Shown here: piece after piece, positions 20,463-29,548 of the stretch
How the letters are laid out: every line of letters starts with the position of its first letter
Position numbering within the stretch: the first letter of the stretch is position 1
Source: JAOPZW01 sp963707695
Lineage (GTDB): Bacteria; Actinomycetota; Thermoleophilia; Solirubrobacterales; Solirubrobacteraceae
Assembly: GCA_963707695.1 (NCBI GenBank)
Contig: CAVPQY010000003.1
Span: forward strand, 1,112,813 to 1,176,812
DNA: 64,000 nucleotides
Reading direction: 5' to 3'
Notes under the pieces: generated by a model
Told to the model about the DNA's origin: nothing
What the model saw: only the letters and a program-made list of their open reading frames with translations
Databases searched by the model: none
Made by a program: the position numbers and the translations under genes

Positions 20463-21518
20463 ATGCCGATCCCTGACGTCCTGCGCAGCCTGCTCACCGC
20501 GACCGGCCCGTCGGGCTACGAGACCGCGCCCGCGCGCGCCTTCGCCGACGCGGCCGCCGCCTTCGCGGAGGTGACGACCGACGTCATGGGCTCCGTGTGG
20601 GCGCGGGTGCCCGGCACGGGGGGCGGCCCCACGCTGGCCATCGTCGGGCACATCGACGAGATCGGCCTCATCGTCACCCACGTCGAGGACACGGGCTTCC
20701 TGCGCTTCATCGGCGTCGGCGGCTGGGACCCGCAGATCCTCATCGGCCAGCGGGTCGAGGTCAGCACGAAGGACGGCCCGATCCCGGGCGTCATCGGCAA
20801 GAAGCCGATCCACGTCCTCTCGCCGGAGGACCGCAAGAAGGTCCCCGACCTCAAGGAGCTCCATCTCGACATCGGCGCCAAGGACGGCGACGAGGCGCGC
20901 GGGATGGTCCGCGCCGGCGACGTCGCCGTGATCGCCGGCGACCCGATCGAGCTCCCGCACGGCCGGGCCGTGTCGCGCTCGATGGACAACCGCCTGGGCT
21001 GCTACGTCGCCTACGAGGCCGCCCGCCTCGTGGCCGAGGCCGGCGGCGCGCCGGGCGACGTCGTGGCCGTGGCCGCCGTCCAGGAGGAGACGACGTTCGG
21101 CGGCTCGACGACGACGGCCTACAGCCTGCGCCCCGACGTCGCCCTCGTGGTCGACGTCACCCACGCCACCGACGCGCCGGGGGTCGACCCGACCGAGATC
21201 GGCGCGCACCCGTTCGGGTCGGGCCCGGTCATCGAGCGCGGCTCGAACGTGCACCCGGCGGTGTTCGAGGCGCTGGCCGCGACGGCCGCCGACGCGTCGA
21301 TCCCCTACACGATCCAGGCCTCGGCCCGGCACACGGGCACCGACCTCGACGCCTTCCACATCAGCCGCGGCGGCATCCCGAGCGGCGGCCTGGGCCTTCC
21401 GCTGCGCTACATGCACTCCCCGGTCGAGATGGTCGACCTCGCCGACGTCGACCAGGCCGCCCGCCTCGCGGCCACGTTCGCGCAGCGCCTGACGGCCGGG
21501 ACGACGTTCGCGCGCTAG
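20463..21518 (+). CDS. M42-family metallopeptidase (glutamyl aminopeptidase/endoglucanase M type)
   Basis: A 351-residue protein with M42 motifs: LLTATGPSGYETAPARAF, LAIVGHIDEIGLIV (first metal His and Asp), SRSMDNRLGCYVAYEAARL (bridging Asp), VAAVQEETTFGGS (catalytic Glu pair), VVDVTHATD (metal Asp) and GGLGLPLRYMHSPVEMVDLADVDQAARL (last His). These are cobalt- or zinc-dependent cytosolic aminopeptidases that form dodecamers. The frame is intact and length is typical. Confidence 0.88.
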   Translation: MPIPDVLRSLLTATGPSGYETAPARAFADAAAAFAEVTTDVMGSVWARVPGTGGGPTLAIVGHIDEIGLIVTHVEDTGFLRFIGVGGWDPQILIGQRVEVSTKDGPIPGVIGKKPIHVLSPEDRKKVPDLKELHLDIGAKDGDEARGMVRAGDVAVIAGDPIELPHGRAVSRSMDNRLGCYVAYEAARLVAEAGGAPGDVVAVAAVQEETTFGGSTTTAYSLRPDVALVVDVTHATDAPGVDPTEIGAHPFGSGPVIERGSNVHPAVFEALAATAADASIPYTIQASARHTGTDLDAFHISRGGIPSGGLGLPLRYMHSPVEMVDLADVDQAARLAATFAQRLTAGTTFAR

Positions 21519-22951
21519 CGCTGGACGCTCTTGACCGTCGTCAGCTCGACCATGCCCCACGGCCCGTACTCGCGGCCGTGGCCCGACTGCTTGACCCCGC
21601 CGAAGGGCGCCAGCGGGTTGTGGGCGGCGCCGTTGAGCTCGACCTGGCCGGTGCGCAGGCGCCGCGCGACGCGCAGCGCGCGGTCTTCGTCGGCCGACCA
21701 CACGCCGCCGGCCAGCCCGTAGGGCGAGTCGTTGGCGATCCGGACCGCGTCGTCCTCGTCGTCGTAGGGCAGGATCGACAGCACGGGCCCGAAGATCTCC
21801 TCGCGCGCGATCGTCATGCCCGGCTCGACGCCGCCGAAGACCGTGGGGCGCACGAAGAAGCCGCGCTCGAGGCCGGCGGGCGGCTCGGACCCGCCGGTGA
21901 GCAGGCGCGCGCCCTCGGCCTCGCCGGCGGCCAGGTGCCCGAGGACGCGGTCGCGTTGCACCGCGCTGACGAGCGGCCCGAGGTCGGTCGCGGGGTCAAA
22001 GGGGTCGCCGACGACGACGGCCGCCGCGACCGCGGCGGCGATCGCCTCGGCCTCGGCGACGCGCGCGCGGGGGACGAGCATCCGGGTCAGCGCGCTGCAT
22101 GTCTGCCCGCTGTTGAGGAAGCACTTCGCGACGCCGTCGGGGACCGCGACGGCGAGGTCGGCGTCGTCGAGCAGGACGTTGGCCGACTTGCCGCCCAGCT
22201 CCAGCGCGACGGGCTTGACGGTCGCCGCCGCCACCTCGCTGACGCGCCGGCCGGCGCGGGTCGATCCGGTGAAGGAGACGAGGTCGACGTCGGGATGCCC
22301 GGCCAGGGCCTCGCCCACGACGGGCCCGGTGCCGGTGACGAGGTTGAACACGCCGGGCGGCAGGCCCGCCGCCTCGACGACCTCGGCCAGCACGAAGGCG
22401 TTGAGCGGGGTGACCTCGCTCGGCTTCACCACGACGGTGCAGCCGACCGCCAGGGCCGCCGCGACCTTCGCGGCGATCTGGTGCAGGGGGTAGTTCCACG
22501 GCGTGATGCAGCCGACGACGCCGACCGGCTCGCGCAGCACGAGCGAGTTGCCCAGCTCGGTGCGCCACGGCACCTCCTCGACGATCGCCGGCGCGGTGCG
22601 GAAGGTGGCCAGGGGCAGGCCGACCTGAATGGGCCGCGCCTGCAGGGCCGGCATCCCCAGCTCGGTCGCGATCAGCGCGGTGAGCTCGTCGGCGCGCGCC
22701 TCGAGCCCGTCGGCGATGCGGGTCAGCGCCTCCTGGCGGACCTCGAGCGGCGCCTGCGACCAGGCCGGGAAGGCCGCGCGGGCGGACGCCACGGCGCGGT
22801 CCACGTCGGCCGGCGCCCCGAGCGGGATGCGGCCGGCGACCTCCTCGGTGGCCGGGTTGACGACGTCGAGGACGTGGTCGGACGACGGCGCGACCCAGGC
22901 CCCGCCGACGTAGAGGTGCTCGCGGACGTGCACGGGGGTGAGGACGCTCAT
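21515..22951 (-). CDS. NAD(P)-dependent aldehyde dehydrogenase
   Basis: A 478-residue ALDH superfamily protein. Landmarks are CITPWNYPLHQIAAKVAAALAVGCTVVVKPSE (nucleotide site), FTGSTRAGRRVSEVAA, VALELGGKSANVL (general-base Glu), NSGQTCSALTRMLVP (catalytic Cys) and the C-terminal ELNGAAHNPLAPFGGVKQSGHGREYGPWG. It is encoded 13 bases downstream of the GMC oxidoreductase, on the same strand, and probably oxidises the aldehyde that enzyme makes to the acid. It overlaps the convergent M42 stop by four bases. Confidence 0.9.
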   Translation of the reverse strand: MSVLTPVHVREHLYVGGAWVAPSSDHVLDVVNPATEEVAGRIPLGAPADVDRAVASARAAFPAWSQAPLEVRQEALTRIADGLEARADELTALIATELGMPALQARPIQVGLPLATFRTAPAIVEEVPWRTELGNSLVLREPVGVVGCITPWNYPLHQIAAKVAAALAVGCTVVVKPSEVTPLNAFVLAEVVEAAGLPPGVFNLVTGTGPVVGEALAGHPDVDLVSFTGSTRAGRRVSEVAAATVKPVALELGGKSANVLLDDADLAVAVPDGVAKCFLNSGQTCSALTRMLVPRARVAEAEAIAAAVAAAVVVGDPFDPATDLGPLVSAVQRDRVLGHLAAGEAEGARLLTGGSEPPAGLERGFFVRPTVFGGVEPGMTIAREEIFGPVLSILPYDDEDDAVRIANDSPYGLAGGVWSADEDRALRVARRLRTGQVELNGAAHNPLAPFGGVKQSGHGREYGPWGMVELTTVKSVQR

Positions 22952-22964
22952 GGCTCGCTCCTGG

Positions 22965-24983
22965 TCAGGCCTGCGCGGCGGTGGTGGCGCGCCCGGCGCC
23001 GGCCTCGGCCGCGATCGTGGTGGCGGTCCGGCGCGCGAGCGCCATGACCGAGATCATCGGGTTCGTGCCCGACGCGGTCGGGAACGCGCTGGCGTCGCCG
23101 ACCCACACGCCGGGGGTGTCGTGCAGCTCGCCGCGCGGGTCGGCCACCGACGTGGCCGGGTCCGCGCCCATCCGCGCGCTGCCCATCTGGTGGGCGGTGA
23201 AGAGCCGCACGCCACCGGCGCGCAGCGGAAGCCGGCGCAGGCGCGCGACGAAGGCCTCGAGGTCGTCGCCCCGGTGCCACGTCGGGCCGCCTGTGGCCAG
23301 GATCGCCGCGTCGCTCGCGCCCGCCGCCTCGTGGAGGCGCACGAGCGCGTCGAAGGCGCGGTGCATCGTGGCGACGTCGACGGGGTCGGTGAGTGCGTAG
23401 GTGACGACCGCCTGCCCGGCGTCGTCGACGGTGACGCGGCCCGCGCCGCGGTCCCGGATGCGTCCGAGGAACGTGCCGCCGGTGCGGAAGCGCTCCATCT
23501 GCTCCTTGTGGGCGGCCGCGGTCGTGAACGGCGCGGCCGAGCCGATGAGCCCGGGGGCGTACTGCGTGCCCTCGACGCGGAACCCGAAGCCCTCCGCGTC
23601 GGCGCCGGACTCGAACTCGTCCACGAGCAGCGCGTGCGGCGCGCCCCACCAGGCCTGGAGGTCCTCGGTGTAGCCGCCGAGCGCGGCCACGGTCGGGTGC
23701 AGGTGCAGGCCCTGCCCCGTGGCCGGGCCGCCGATCCCCGAGCGCAGCAGGAGGGCCGGCGTCTCCAGCGCGCCGGCGGCGACGACGACGACCGGCGCCC
23801 GGATCTCGACCGACGCCGGCGCGCGCTCCGGGTCGTCGCGGTCGGCCCAGGTGCCCGTCGCGCCCGCGGCGCGGCCGTCCGGGCCGACGAGCACGCGGTC
23901 GACGGTGCAGCCCGCGACGATGCGCGCGCCCGCGTCGTGCGCGTCCTGGAGGTAGGTGCGCAGCGTCGAGCGCTTGGCCCCCGAGCGGTCGCCGAAGCCG
24001 AGGTGGCCTCCGGTCGCGGGGTCGTAGCGCCCGGGGTCGACGTTGCGCGTGGCGACGCGGTGGGCCCAGCCCAGGGCGCGCGCGCCGTCCCGCATCCGCC
24101 GCTGGACGCCGTTGGGCTCCGAGCAGGCGTCGGTCACACCCAGGCGCGACCAGACCGCGTCCAGGTGGGCGTCGAAGGCGCCGGTGGCGACGTCGTCGAG
24201 CCCGGCCGCCGCCCACTCGTCGCGCACCCAGGGCCGGGTCCGCAGGCAGTTCGTCCAGTTGACGGTCGTCCCGCCGCCGAGGGTCGCGCCGGCCATGAGC
24301 GTGATGTTCAGGTCGGCGCTCGGCGTCGGCCCGCCGCGCCAGTAGAGGTCCTGGTAGGCCGCGAGCTCGAGCCCGGTGAAGTCCTCCTCGCTGCGGTACG
24401 GCCCCGCCTCGAGCACGACGACGCGCAGCCCGCGCGCGGCCAGGACGGCGGCCGCGACGGCCCCGCCCGCGCCCGAGCCGACGACGACCGCGTCGGCCTC
24501 GAGCGTCAGCTCGTCGCCCTCGGGCACGGTGAGCCGCAGGTCCTGCCGCGGCGGCGGCGTGACCGCCGGCGGGGTGGGCGGGCCCGGGTAGCCGAGCGCC
24601 GCCCAGTTGGCGTTCAGCCCGGTCGACGGGTCCGCCATCCCGTAGGCCAGGAAGAGGATCATCGACACCAGCGCGCCGACCCCGGCCGCGGCCGGGCCGC
24701 CGCCGAGGAGCGCGACGTTCAGGAGCGTCTGCTCGCGCGAAGGCTGCGAGCGGCCGGCGAAGCGCTGCTGGTCGAGCGCGTCGAGCAGCCCCAGCAGCCC
24801 GTCCCGCTGGGCGGGCGCGAGGGCGAGGAGCGCCTGCTCGGCGGCCACGTCGACCCCCAGGCTCGTGGCGCTGCGCGCCCACAGCCCGTCCGGGTCGTGG
24901 TCGCGGGGGAGGCTGGGCACCACGGTGTCGCACAGCGCGCGCAGCACGGCGCGCCGTCGGTCGTCGAACGGCGGCTGGGACAT
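22965..24983 (-). CDS. GMC oxidoreductase, long-chain alcohol oxidase-like
   Basis: The ATG at 24983 gives a 672-residue protein. About 160 N-terminal residues form a helical domain (RRAVLRALCDTVVPSLPRD, ALLALAPAQRDGLLGLLDAL) as in fatty-alcohol oxidases, followed by an FAD-binding Rossmann motif ADAVVVGSGAGGAVAAAVL. Also visible are LMAGATLGGGTTVNWT, VVVAAGALETPALLL, HQMGSARMGADP (catalytic His region) and the closing SGTNPMISVMALARRTA. The likely reaction is oxidation of a long-chain or bulky alcohol to the aldehyde, passed to the dehydrogenase encoded just downstream. A TGACA-gtg-TGTCA palindrome sits at the start codon and is the probable repressor site. Confidence 0.88.
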   Translation of the reverse strand: MSQPPFDDRRRAVLRALCDTVVPSLPRDHDPDGLWARSATSLGVDVAAEQALLALAPAQRDGLLGLLDALDQQRFAGRSQPSREQTLLNVALLGGGPAAAGVGALVSMILFLAYGMADPSTGLNANWAALGYPGPPTPPAVTPPPRQDLRLTVPEGDELTLEADAVVVGSGAGGAVAAAVLAARGLRVVVLEAGPYRSEEDFTGLELAAYQDLYWRGGPTPSADLNITLMAGATLGGGTTVNWTNCLRTRPWVRDEWAAAGLDDVATGAFDAHLDAVWSRLGVTDACSEPNGVQRRMRDGARALGWAHRVATRNVDPGRYDPATGGHLGFGDRSGAKRSTLRTYLQDAHDAGARIVAGCTVDRVLVGPDGRAAGATGTWADRDDPERAPASVEIRAPVVVVAAGALETPALLLRSGIGGPATGQGLHLHPTVAALGGYTEDLQAWWGAPHALLVDEFESGADAEGFGFRVEGTQYAPGLIGSAAPFTTAAAHKEQMERFRTGGTFLGRIRDRGAGRVTVDDAGQAVVTYALTDPVDVATMHRAFDALVRLHEAAGASDAAILATGGPTWHRGDDLEAFVARLRRLPLRAGGVRLFTAHQMGSARMGADPATSVADPRGELHDTPGVWVGDASAFPTASGTNPMISVMALARRTATTIAAEAGAGRATTAAQA

Positions 24984-24987
24984 GGCC

Positions 24988-25000
24988 TGACAGTGTGTCA
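24988..25000. promoter_or_regulatory. Palindromic operator at the GMC/HAD divergent region
   Basis: TGACA-GTG-TGTCA (five-base arms) starts five bases before the GMC start codon, where it would cover the promoter. Read on the minus strand it includes TTGACA. Palindromes with TGACA/TGTCA halves are commonly bound by TetR-family repressors; none is encoded adjacent, so the regulator is unknown. Confidence 0.45.
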
Positions 25001-25045
25001 ACCGCCGGGCTCGCCCGCCAGCGCCGCTTCGGGCATGCTGGCGCC

Positions 25046-25729
25046 GTGGCCCGCCTTCTGCTCTTCGACATCGACGGGACGCTGCTGCTGCGCGCGAGCG
25101 CCGAGCACCGTGACGCGGTCCACGACGCCATCCGGGCGGTCTGGCCGGCCGTCGACCCCGACGCCCTCCACGTGGAGGCGGCGGGGCGCACCGACCTCGA
25201 CATCGCGCGCGACCTGCTGATCCTGGCCGGGGTGGACGCCCGGCGGATCGACGACGGGATGCCGAGCTTCCGCGACGCCGCCACGGAGGCCTACGCCCGG
25301 CGCTGCCCGCCGGACCTGCGCGACCGGGTCGCCCCGGGCGTGCCCGCGGTGCTCGAGGCCCTGCGCGACCGCGGCGAGGTCCTCGCCCTGGTCACGGGCA
25401 ACCTCGAGCCGATCGCGCGCCTGAAGCTCGAGCGCGCCGGCCTCGGCGGGTTCTTCGCGCGCGGCGAGGGCGGCTTCGGCTCCGACCACGAGGACCGCGC
25501 CGCGCTGCCGCCCATCGCCCGCGCCCGGGCCGGACGGCGGGCCGGGCTCGAGCGCCCCTGGCCCCGGTCCCGGACCGTCGTCGTGGGCGACACCCCGCGC
25601 GACGTCGCCTGCGCCCGGGCCGACGGCCTGCGGGTCGTCGCCGTCACGACCGGGCCCTTCGCCCGCGACGACCTGACCGGGGCCGACGCGGTCGTCGACC
25701 GCGCCGCGGAGCTGCTCGACGTCCTCTGA
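25046..25729 (+). CDS. HAD-superfamily hydrolase (phosphoglycolate phosphatase-like)
   Basis: GTG start at 25046; 227 residues. HAD motif I is LLLFDIDGTLLL (nucleophile and acid Asp), motif II LVTGNLEP, motif III around GGFGSDHEDRAALPPIARARA, and motif IV VVVGDTPRDVACARADG. The alpha-helical cap lies between motifs I and II (C1 cap). This is the layout of small-molecule phosphatases such as phosphoglycolate phosphatase; the exact substrate is unknown. It heads a plus-strand run of four closely spaced genes. Confidence 0.85.
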   Translation: MARLLLFDIDGTLLLRASAEHRDAVHDAIRAVWPAVDPDALHVEAAGRTDLDIARDLLILAGVDARRIDDGMPSFRDAATEAYARRCPPDLRDRVAPGVPAVLEALRDRGEVLALVTGNLEPIARLKLERAGLGGFFARGEGGFGSDHEDRAALPPIARARAGRRAGLERPWPRSRTVVVGDTPRDVACARADGLRVVAVTTGPFARDDLTGADAVVDRAAELLDVL

Positions 25730-25749
25730 GCCGGGCATGATGCGCGCCC

Positions 25750-26619
25750 GTGACGGACCTCGACGTGCCCCTCATCGTCAACCTCTGCCCGACCGGCATG
25801 GTGCCGCGCACGCGCGACGCGCCCGCGCTCCCGGTGACGCCCGCGGCGATCGCCGCCGACGCGGCACGCTGCCGCGACGCCGGGGCGTCGATCGTCCACC
25901 TCCACGCGCGCGACGACGACGAGGAGCCCACCTGGCGCCCGGAGCGCTTCGCCGAGGTCGTCGCTGCCGTCGTCGACGCCGCCCCCGAGGTGGTCGTGTG
26001 CGTGACCACCAGCGGCCGGACCTGGCCCGACGTCGAGCGGCGGGCCGCGGTGCTCGACCTCGACGGCCCGCTGCGCCCGGAGCTCGCGTCGCTGACGCTG
26101 GGCTCGAACAACTTCACGACCGGCCCCTCGGTCAACGCCCCCGACACGATCGCGGCGCTGGCGGAGCGGATGGCCGAGCGCGGCGTCGTCCCCGAGCTCG
26201 AGGCCTTCGAGCCCGGCATGGCCGCCTACGCGCGGTACCTCGCGGCCCGCGGCGTGCTGCGGCCCCCGTTCTACATGAACCTCCTGCTCGGCTCGCTGGG
26301 CACCGCGGAGCTCAGCGCGGCGTCGCTGGCCGCCTTCCTGGCCGCGGTCCCGGAGGGGACGGTGTGGTCGCTGGGCGGCATCGGCCGCTTCGCCCTCGCG
26401 GCCCAGGCGCTCGGCATCGCGCTGGGTGGGCACGTCCGGGTGGGGATGGAGGACAGCCCGCACCTCGAGAACCGCACGCGGACGCCGGCCACGAACGCCC
26501 GGCTCGTCGAGCGCGTCGTGCGCCTGGCCCGCGAGCACGGGCGCGAGCCGGCGACGCCGGCGCAGGCGCGGGCGCTCATCGGGCTCCCCGTGCCCGACCG
26601 CCTCGCGGCCGCCGTCTAG
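25750..26619 (+). CDS. BKACE-family beta-keto acid cleavage enzyme (DUF849)
   Basis: A 289-residue TIM-barrel protein with the family marks LIVNLCPTGMVPRTRDAPALPVTP, GASIVHLHARDDDEEPTW (zinc-binding His-x-His), VVVCVTTSGR, ASLTLGSNNF, ELEAFEPGMA, PPFYMNLLLG, WSLGGIGRF and GGHVRVGMEDSPHLENRTRTPATNARLVERV. BKACE enzymes transfer an acyl unit of a beta-keto acid to acetyl-CoA, yielding acetoacetate and a CoA ester. The substrate side chain cannot be read here. GTG start, 20 bases after the HAD gene. Confidence 0.88.
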   Translation: MTDLDVPLIVNLCPTGMVPRTRDAPALPVTPAAIAADAARCRDAGASIVHLHARDDDEEPTWRPERFAEVVAAVVDAAPEVVVCVTTSGRTWPDVERRAAVLDLDGPLRPELASLTLGSNNFTTGPSVNAPDTIAALAERMAERGVVPELEAFEPGMAAYARYLAARGVLRPPFYMNLLLGSLGTAELSAASLAAFLAAVPEGTVWSLGGIGRFALAAQALGIALGGHVRVGMEDSPHLENRTRTPATNARLVERVVRLAREHGREPATPAQARALIGLPVPDRLAAAV

Positions 26620-26625
26620 CCGTCC

Positions 26626-27903
26626 GTGCGCGTCGTCGTCGCCACGCACCAGCTCGCCGCGCTCGGCGGCACCGAGACCTACGTCGAGGTCGTGGCCGAG
26701 CAGCTCGGGCGGATGGGGCACGACGTCGTCGTGTGGGCTCCGGTGCAGGGTCGCTGCGCCGCGCTCCTGCGCGAGCGCGGCCTCGCCGTCGCCGCGACCG
26801 AGGACGAGCTGGGGGCCGCGCCCGACCGGGTGCTGGCCAACAGCGCCGACGTGGCCTACGACCTGGCGGCGCGCTGGCCGGGGGTGCCGCAGGCCTACGT
26901 CTGCCACGCCGAGGTCTTCGACCTCCAGGTCCCCCCGCAGCTCCCCGGCGTCGTCGGCGCCCTCGTGGTCCTCCACGACCGGACCGGGCGCTGGGCGGGG
27001 GCGCTCGCCGCGGGCCACGAGGTCGTGCGCCTGCGTCAGCCCGTCGACCTCGCCCGCTTCGCGCCGCGCGGGGCCACGCGGGAGCGCGCGCGCCGGGTGC
27101 TGCTCCTGGGCAACTACGCGCGCGGCGACCGGCGCGCGCTGGTGGAGGAGGCGGCCCGGCGCGCCGGCGCCGAGGCGGTCACCACCGGCTCGCTCACGAC
27201 GTCGGCGGACCGTCCCGAGGAGGCGATCGCGCTGGCCGACGTCGTCGTCGGCAAGGGGCGCGTGGTGGTCGAGGCGCTCGCGTGCGGGCGTGCCGCCTAC
27301 GTCTACGACCACAACGGCGGAGACGGCTGGGTGACGCCGGAGACCTACGCCACGCTCGAGGCCGACAACTTCGGCGGCCAGGCCACGGGCCTGCGCGTCG
27401 ACGCCGACCGCCTCGCCGCCGACCTGGCCGCCTACCGCCCGTCGATGGGACGCGACAACCGCGACCTGGCCGTCCGTCACCACTCGGCGATCCACCACGC
27501 CGAGGCGCTCGTCGCCCTGCTCGCGGGCCTCGGTCCCGCTCCGCCCCCGGCGCCGCCCGAGCGCGCCGCCCTGCGCGAGGCCGCGCGGCTCGTGCGCGTC
27601 GCCTGGGCCCGGGAGGCGGCGCTCATGGGCGCCCGCCTCGAGGCCGAGCGCGCGCACGCGGCCGTCGCCGAGCTCGAAGGGCAGCTCGAGCGCGCGCGGG
27701 CCGACGGCCACCGCGCCGAGGCGCTCGCCGCGGCCGCGGCCGCGCTCGACCACCGCGAGCGCGACGTCGCCGAGCGCCTGCGCCTGGCGCTCGAGCGGGA
27801 GGCCGCGACCGAGGCCTTCCGGGCGACGCGCCGCTTCCGGCTGGCCACGGCGCTGGCCCGGCCCGCCGACCTGGCGCGACGGCCGCGGGGCCGGTCGCGC
27901 TAG
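26626..27903 (+). CDS. GT4-like glycosyltransferase with C-terminal coiled coil
   Basis: A 425-residue protein (GTG start, six bases after the BKACE stop). The N-terminal Rossmann domain opens MRVVVATHQLAALGGTETYVEVVAEQLGRMGHDVVVW, the GT4 pattern. The donor half shows RRVLLLGNYARGDRRALVEEAARRAG and ALADVVVGKGRVVVEALACGRAAYVYDHNGGDGWV, resembling the E-x7-E region with the first Glu position altered to Gly/Lys. Residues 305-410 are a long Ala/Glu/Arg-rich helix (EAERAHAAVAELEGQLERARADG) likely to form a coiled coil. A role in surface polysaccharide assembly is plausible; the acetyltransferase-like gene follows directly. Confidence 0.7.
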   Translation: MRVVVATHQLAALGGTETYVEVVAEQLGRMGHDVVVWAPVQGRCAALLRERGLAVAATEDELGAAPDRVLANSADVAYDLAARWPGVPQAYVCHAEVFDLQVPPQLPGVVGALVVLHDRTGRWAGALAAGHEVVRLRQPVDLARFAPRGATRERARRVLLLGNYARGDRRALVEEAARRAGAEAVTTGSLTTSADRPEEAIALADVVVGKGRVVVEALACGRAAYVYDHNGGDGWVTPETYATLEADNFGGQATGLRVDADRLAADLAAYRPSMGRDNRDLAVRHHSAIHHAEALVALLAGLGPAPPPAPPERAALREAARLVRVAWAREAALMGARLEAERAHAAVAELEGQLERARADGHRAEALAAAAAALDHRERDVAERLRLALEREAATEAFRATRRFRLATALARPADLARRPRGRSR

Positions 27904-27913
27904 CGTCGCGCCG

Positions 27914-28621
27914 ATGCCCCTGCGCGCCTCGGACCGCGGCCTCTACCTGGCGCTCGGCGACGACGTCGAGGTCGCGCCGGACGCCCGGATCGGCGCGCAC
28001 GTGACGCTCCACGACGGCACCCGCGTCGGGGCCGGCTGCGTCGTCCAGGACGGCGCGGTGGTGGGCAAGGCGGCGGTCCTGGGCGCCGCGTCCAGCGCGT
28101 CGCGCGAGCCCGCCGGGGGCGCGGTGCTCGAGGACGGCGCGGTCGTCTGCGCGGGCGCGGTCGTGTTCGCCGGCGCGCGGGTCGGCGCCGGCACGATCGT
28201 CGGCGACCAGGCCCACGTGCGGGAGCGCACGACGATCGGGCCCGGCTCCGTCGTCGGGCGCGGCTCGGCCCTGGGCAACGACGCGCGCGTCGGGGCGCGC
28301 GTGCGGATCCAGACGAACGTCTGGCTGACCGCCTACGCGCTGGTCGAGGACGACGTGTTCGTCGGTCCCGGCGTCGTCACCACGAACGACGACGCGATGG
28401 CGCGCGGCCCGATCGAGCTGCGCGGCCCGACGCTGCGCCGCGGATCCCGCGTCGGCGGCGGCGTCGTCCTCGTGCCGGGCGTCGAGGTCGGCGCCGACGC
28501 GTTCGTCGCCGCCGGGTCGGTCGTCACGCGCGACGTGCCCGCCGGCCAGGTCGTCCTGGGCCTGCCCGCGCGCGTGCTGCGCGCCGTCCCGCGCGACGAG
28601 CTGCTCCCCTCCGCCGGCTGA
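27914..28621 (+). CDS. Left-handed beta-helix (hexapeptide-repeat) acyltransferase
   Basis: The 235-residue protein is built almost wholly of hexapeptide repeats with small hydrophobic residues every sixth position (RIGAHVTLHDGTRVGAGCVV, AVVCAGAVVFAGARVGAGTIV, TTIGPGSVVGRGSALGNDARVGARVRIQTN). It closes with VAAGSVVTRDVPAGQVVLGLPARVLRAVP, the usual C-terminal cap of WbbJ/sugar O- or N-acetyltransferases. The active trimer would acetylate a nucleotide-sugar or glycan. TAGCGT lies seven bases before the ATG, so it may also be transcribed separately from the glycosyltransferase upstream. Confidence 0.82.
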   Translation: MPLRASDRGLYLALGDDVEVAPDARIGAHVTLHDGTRVGAGCVVQDGAVVGKAAVLGAASSASREPAGGAVLEDGAVVCAGAVVFAGARVGAGTIVGDQAHVRERTTIGPGSVVGRGSALGNDARVGARVRIQTNVWLTAYALVEDDVFVGPGVVTTNDDAMARGPIELRGPTLRRGSRVGGGVVLVPGVEVGADAFVAAGSVVTRDVPAGQVVLGLPARVLRAVPRDELLPSAG

Positions 28622-28627
28622 CGGCGT

Positions 28628-29545
28628 TCAGCCGCGCAGCGCCTCGCGCTGCTCGAGCTCGCTGCGCACGGCCTCCTGGTCGAAGCGGAAGTACGAGCGC
28701 GGCGGGAGGACGCCCCACGCGTTCGAGGCGTGGGCGTCGTCCGGGAACCGCCGCGGCTCGTGGTCGGCCTGGAGCTGCTCGAGGTCGCAGAAGAGCTCGA
28801 TGAAGTGCTCCTCCTCGACCATGCGCCAGTAGGCGAAGAGGTTCTGGGCCATCGAGTGGCGCCCCGGGCCCCACACGACGTTGCGCCCGTGCTGGGCGAG
28901 GTGGTCGAGCGCGACGCGCATCTCCCCCCAGTCGACGAGCTCGAAGGCGAGGTGGTGGAGGTGCTCGTAGCCCTTGTCCAGGAAGGCGAGCGCGTGGTGG
29001 TCGCGGTCGCAGTGCAGCCAGACCGCGCCGTCGCCGATCCAGTCGGTCACCGCGAAGCCGAGCACGTCGACGTAGAAGGCGACGAGCGGGCCGACGTCCG
29101 CGGTGAGGTAGTTCACGTGCTGGAAGCGGCGCGGGTGGAAGGCGGGGAGCACGTCCGTGCGGCGGAAGACGGCCGGGGTGCGGTCCTCCGGGAGCACGCG
29201 CTCGAGGAGCGCGACGCCGTTGCCCGCGGGGTCCTGCAGGCGCAGGCCGCGGCCGCGCACGGGGACGTCGATCTCCTGCGCGTCGACGCCGTGCGCGGCC
29301 AGCCGGTCGGCGGCCTGCGCCAGCGTCGTCCCGCGCTCCAGCTCGTAGGCGACGAACTCGACGCCGGGGGCGGCGGCGCCGGCCGGCACGAGGTCGAGGC
29401 AGAAGTCCTCGTAGGCGCAGCGCAGCAGGGCGCGCCCGGCGTCGCCCTCGCGCCCGCCGGTCAGGCCCAGCAGGCGCCGGTAGCGTCCCGCGGCCTCGTC
29501 GACGTCGGCGGTGCGCACGCGGGCGTGGTGGATGGACCCGACCAT
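28628..29545 (-). CDS. Two-domain VOC extradiol ring-cleavage dioxygenase-like protein
   Basis: A 305-residue protein with two VOC modules (about 1-120 and 138-290). The second carries a complete Fe(II) triad: His143 in FQHVNYLTAD, His198 in YEHLHHLAFEL, and Glu250 in EEHFIELFCD, plus the catalytic-type His197. This is the pattern of catechol 2,3-dioxygenase and 2,3-dihydroxybiphenyl dioxygenase type I enzymes. It is the last gene of a MarR-ALDH-dioxygenase operon, three bases after the ALDH stop, which fits meta-cleavage of a catecholic substrate. Non-aromatic VOC functions cannot be ruled out. Confidence 0.75.
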   Translation of the reverse strand: MVGSIHHARVRTADVDEAAGRYRRLLGLTGGREGDAGRALLRCAYEDFCLDLVPAGAAAPGVEFVAYELERGTTLAQAADRLAAHGVDAQEIDVPVRGRGLRLQDPAGNGVALLERVLPEDRTPAVFRRTDVLPAFHPRRFQHVNYLTADVGPLVAFYVDVLGFAVTDWIGDGAVWLHCDRDHHALAFLDKGYEHLHHLAFELVDWGEMRVALDHLAQHGRNVVWGPGRHSMAQNLFAYWRMVEEEHFIELFCDLEQLQADHEPRRFPDDAHASNAWGVLPPRSYFRFDQEAVRSELEQREALRG

Positions 29546-29548
29546 GGC

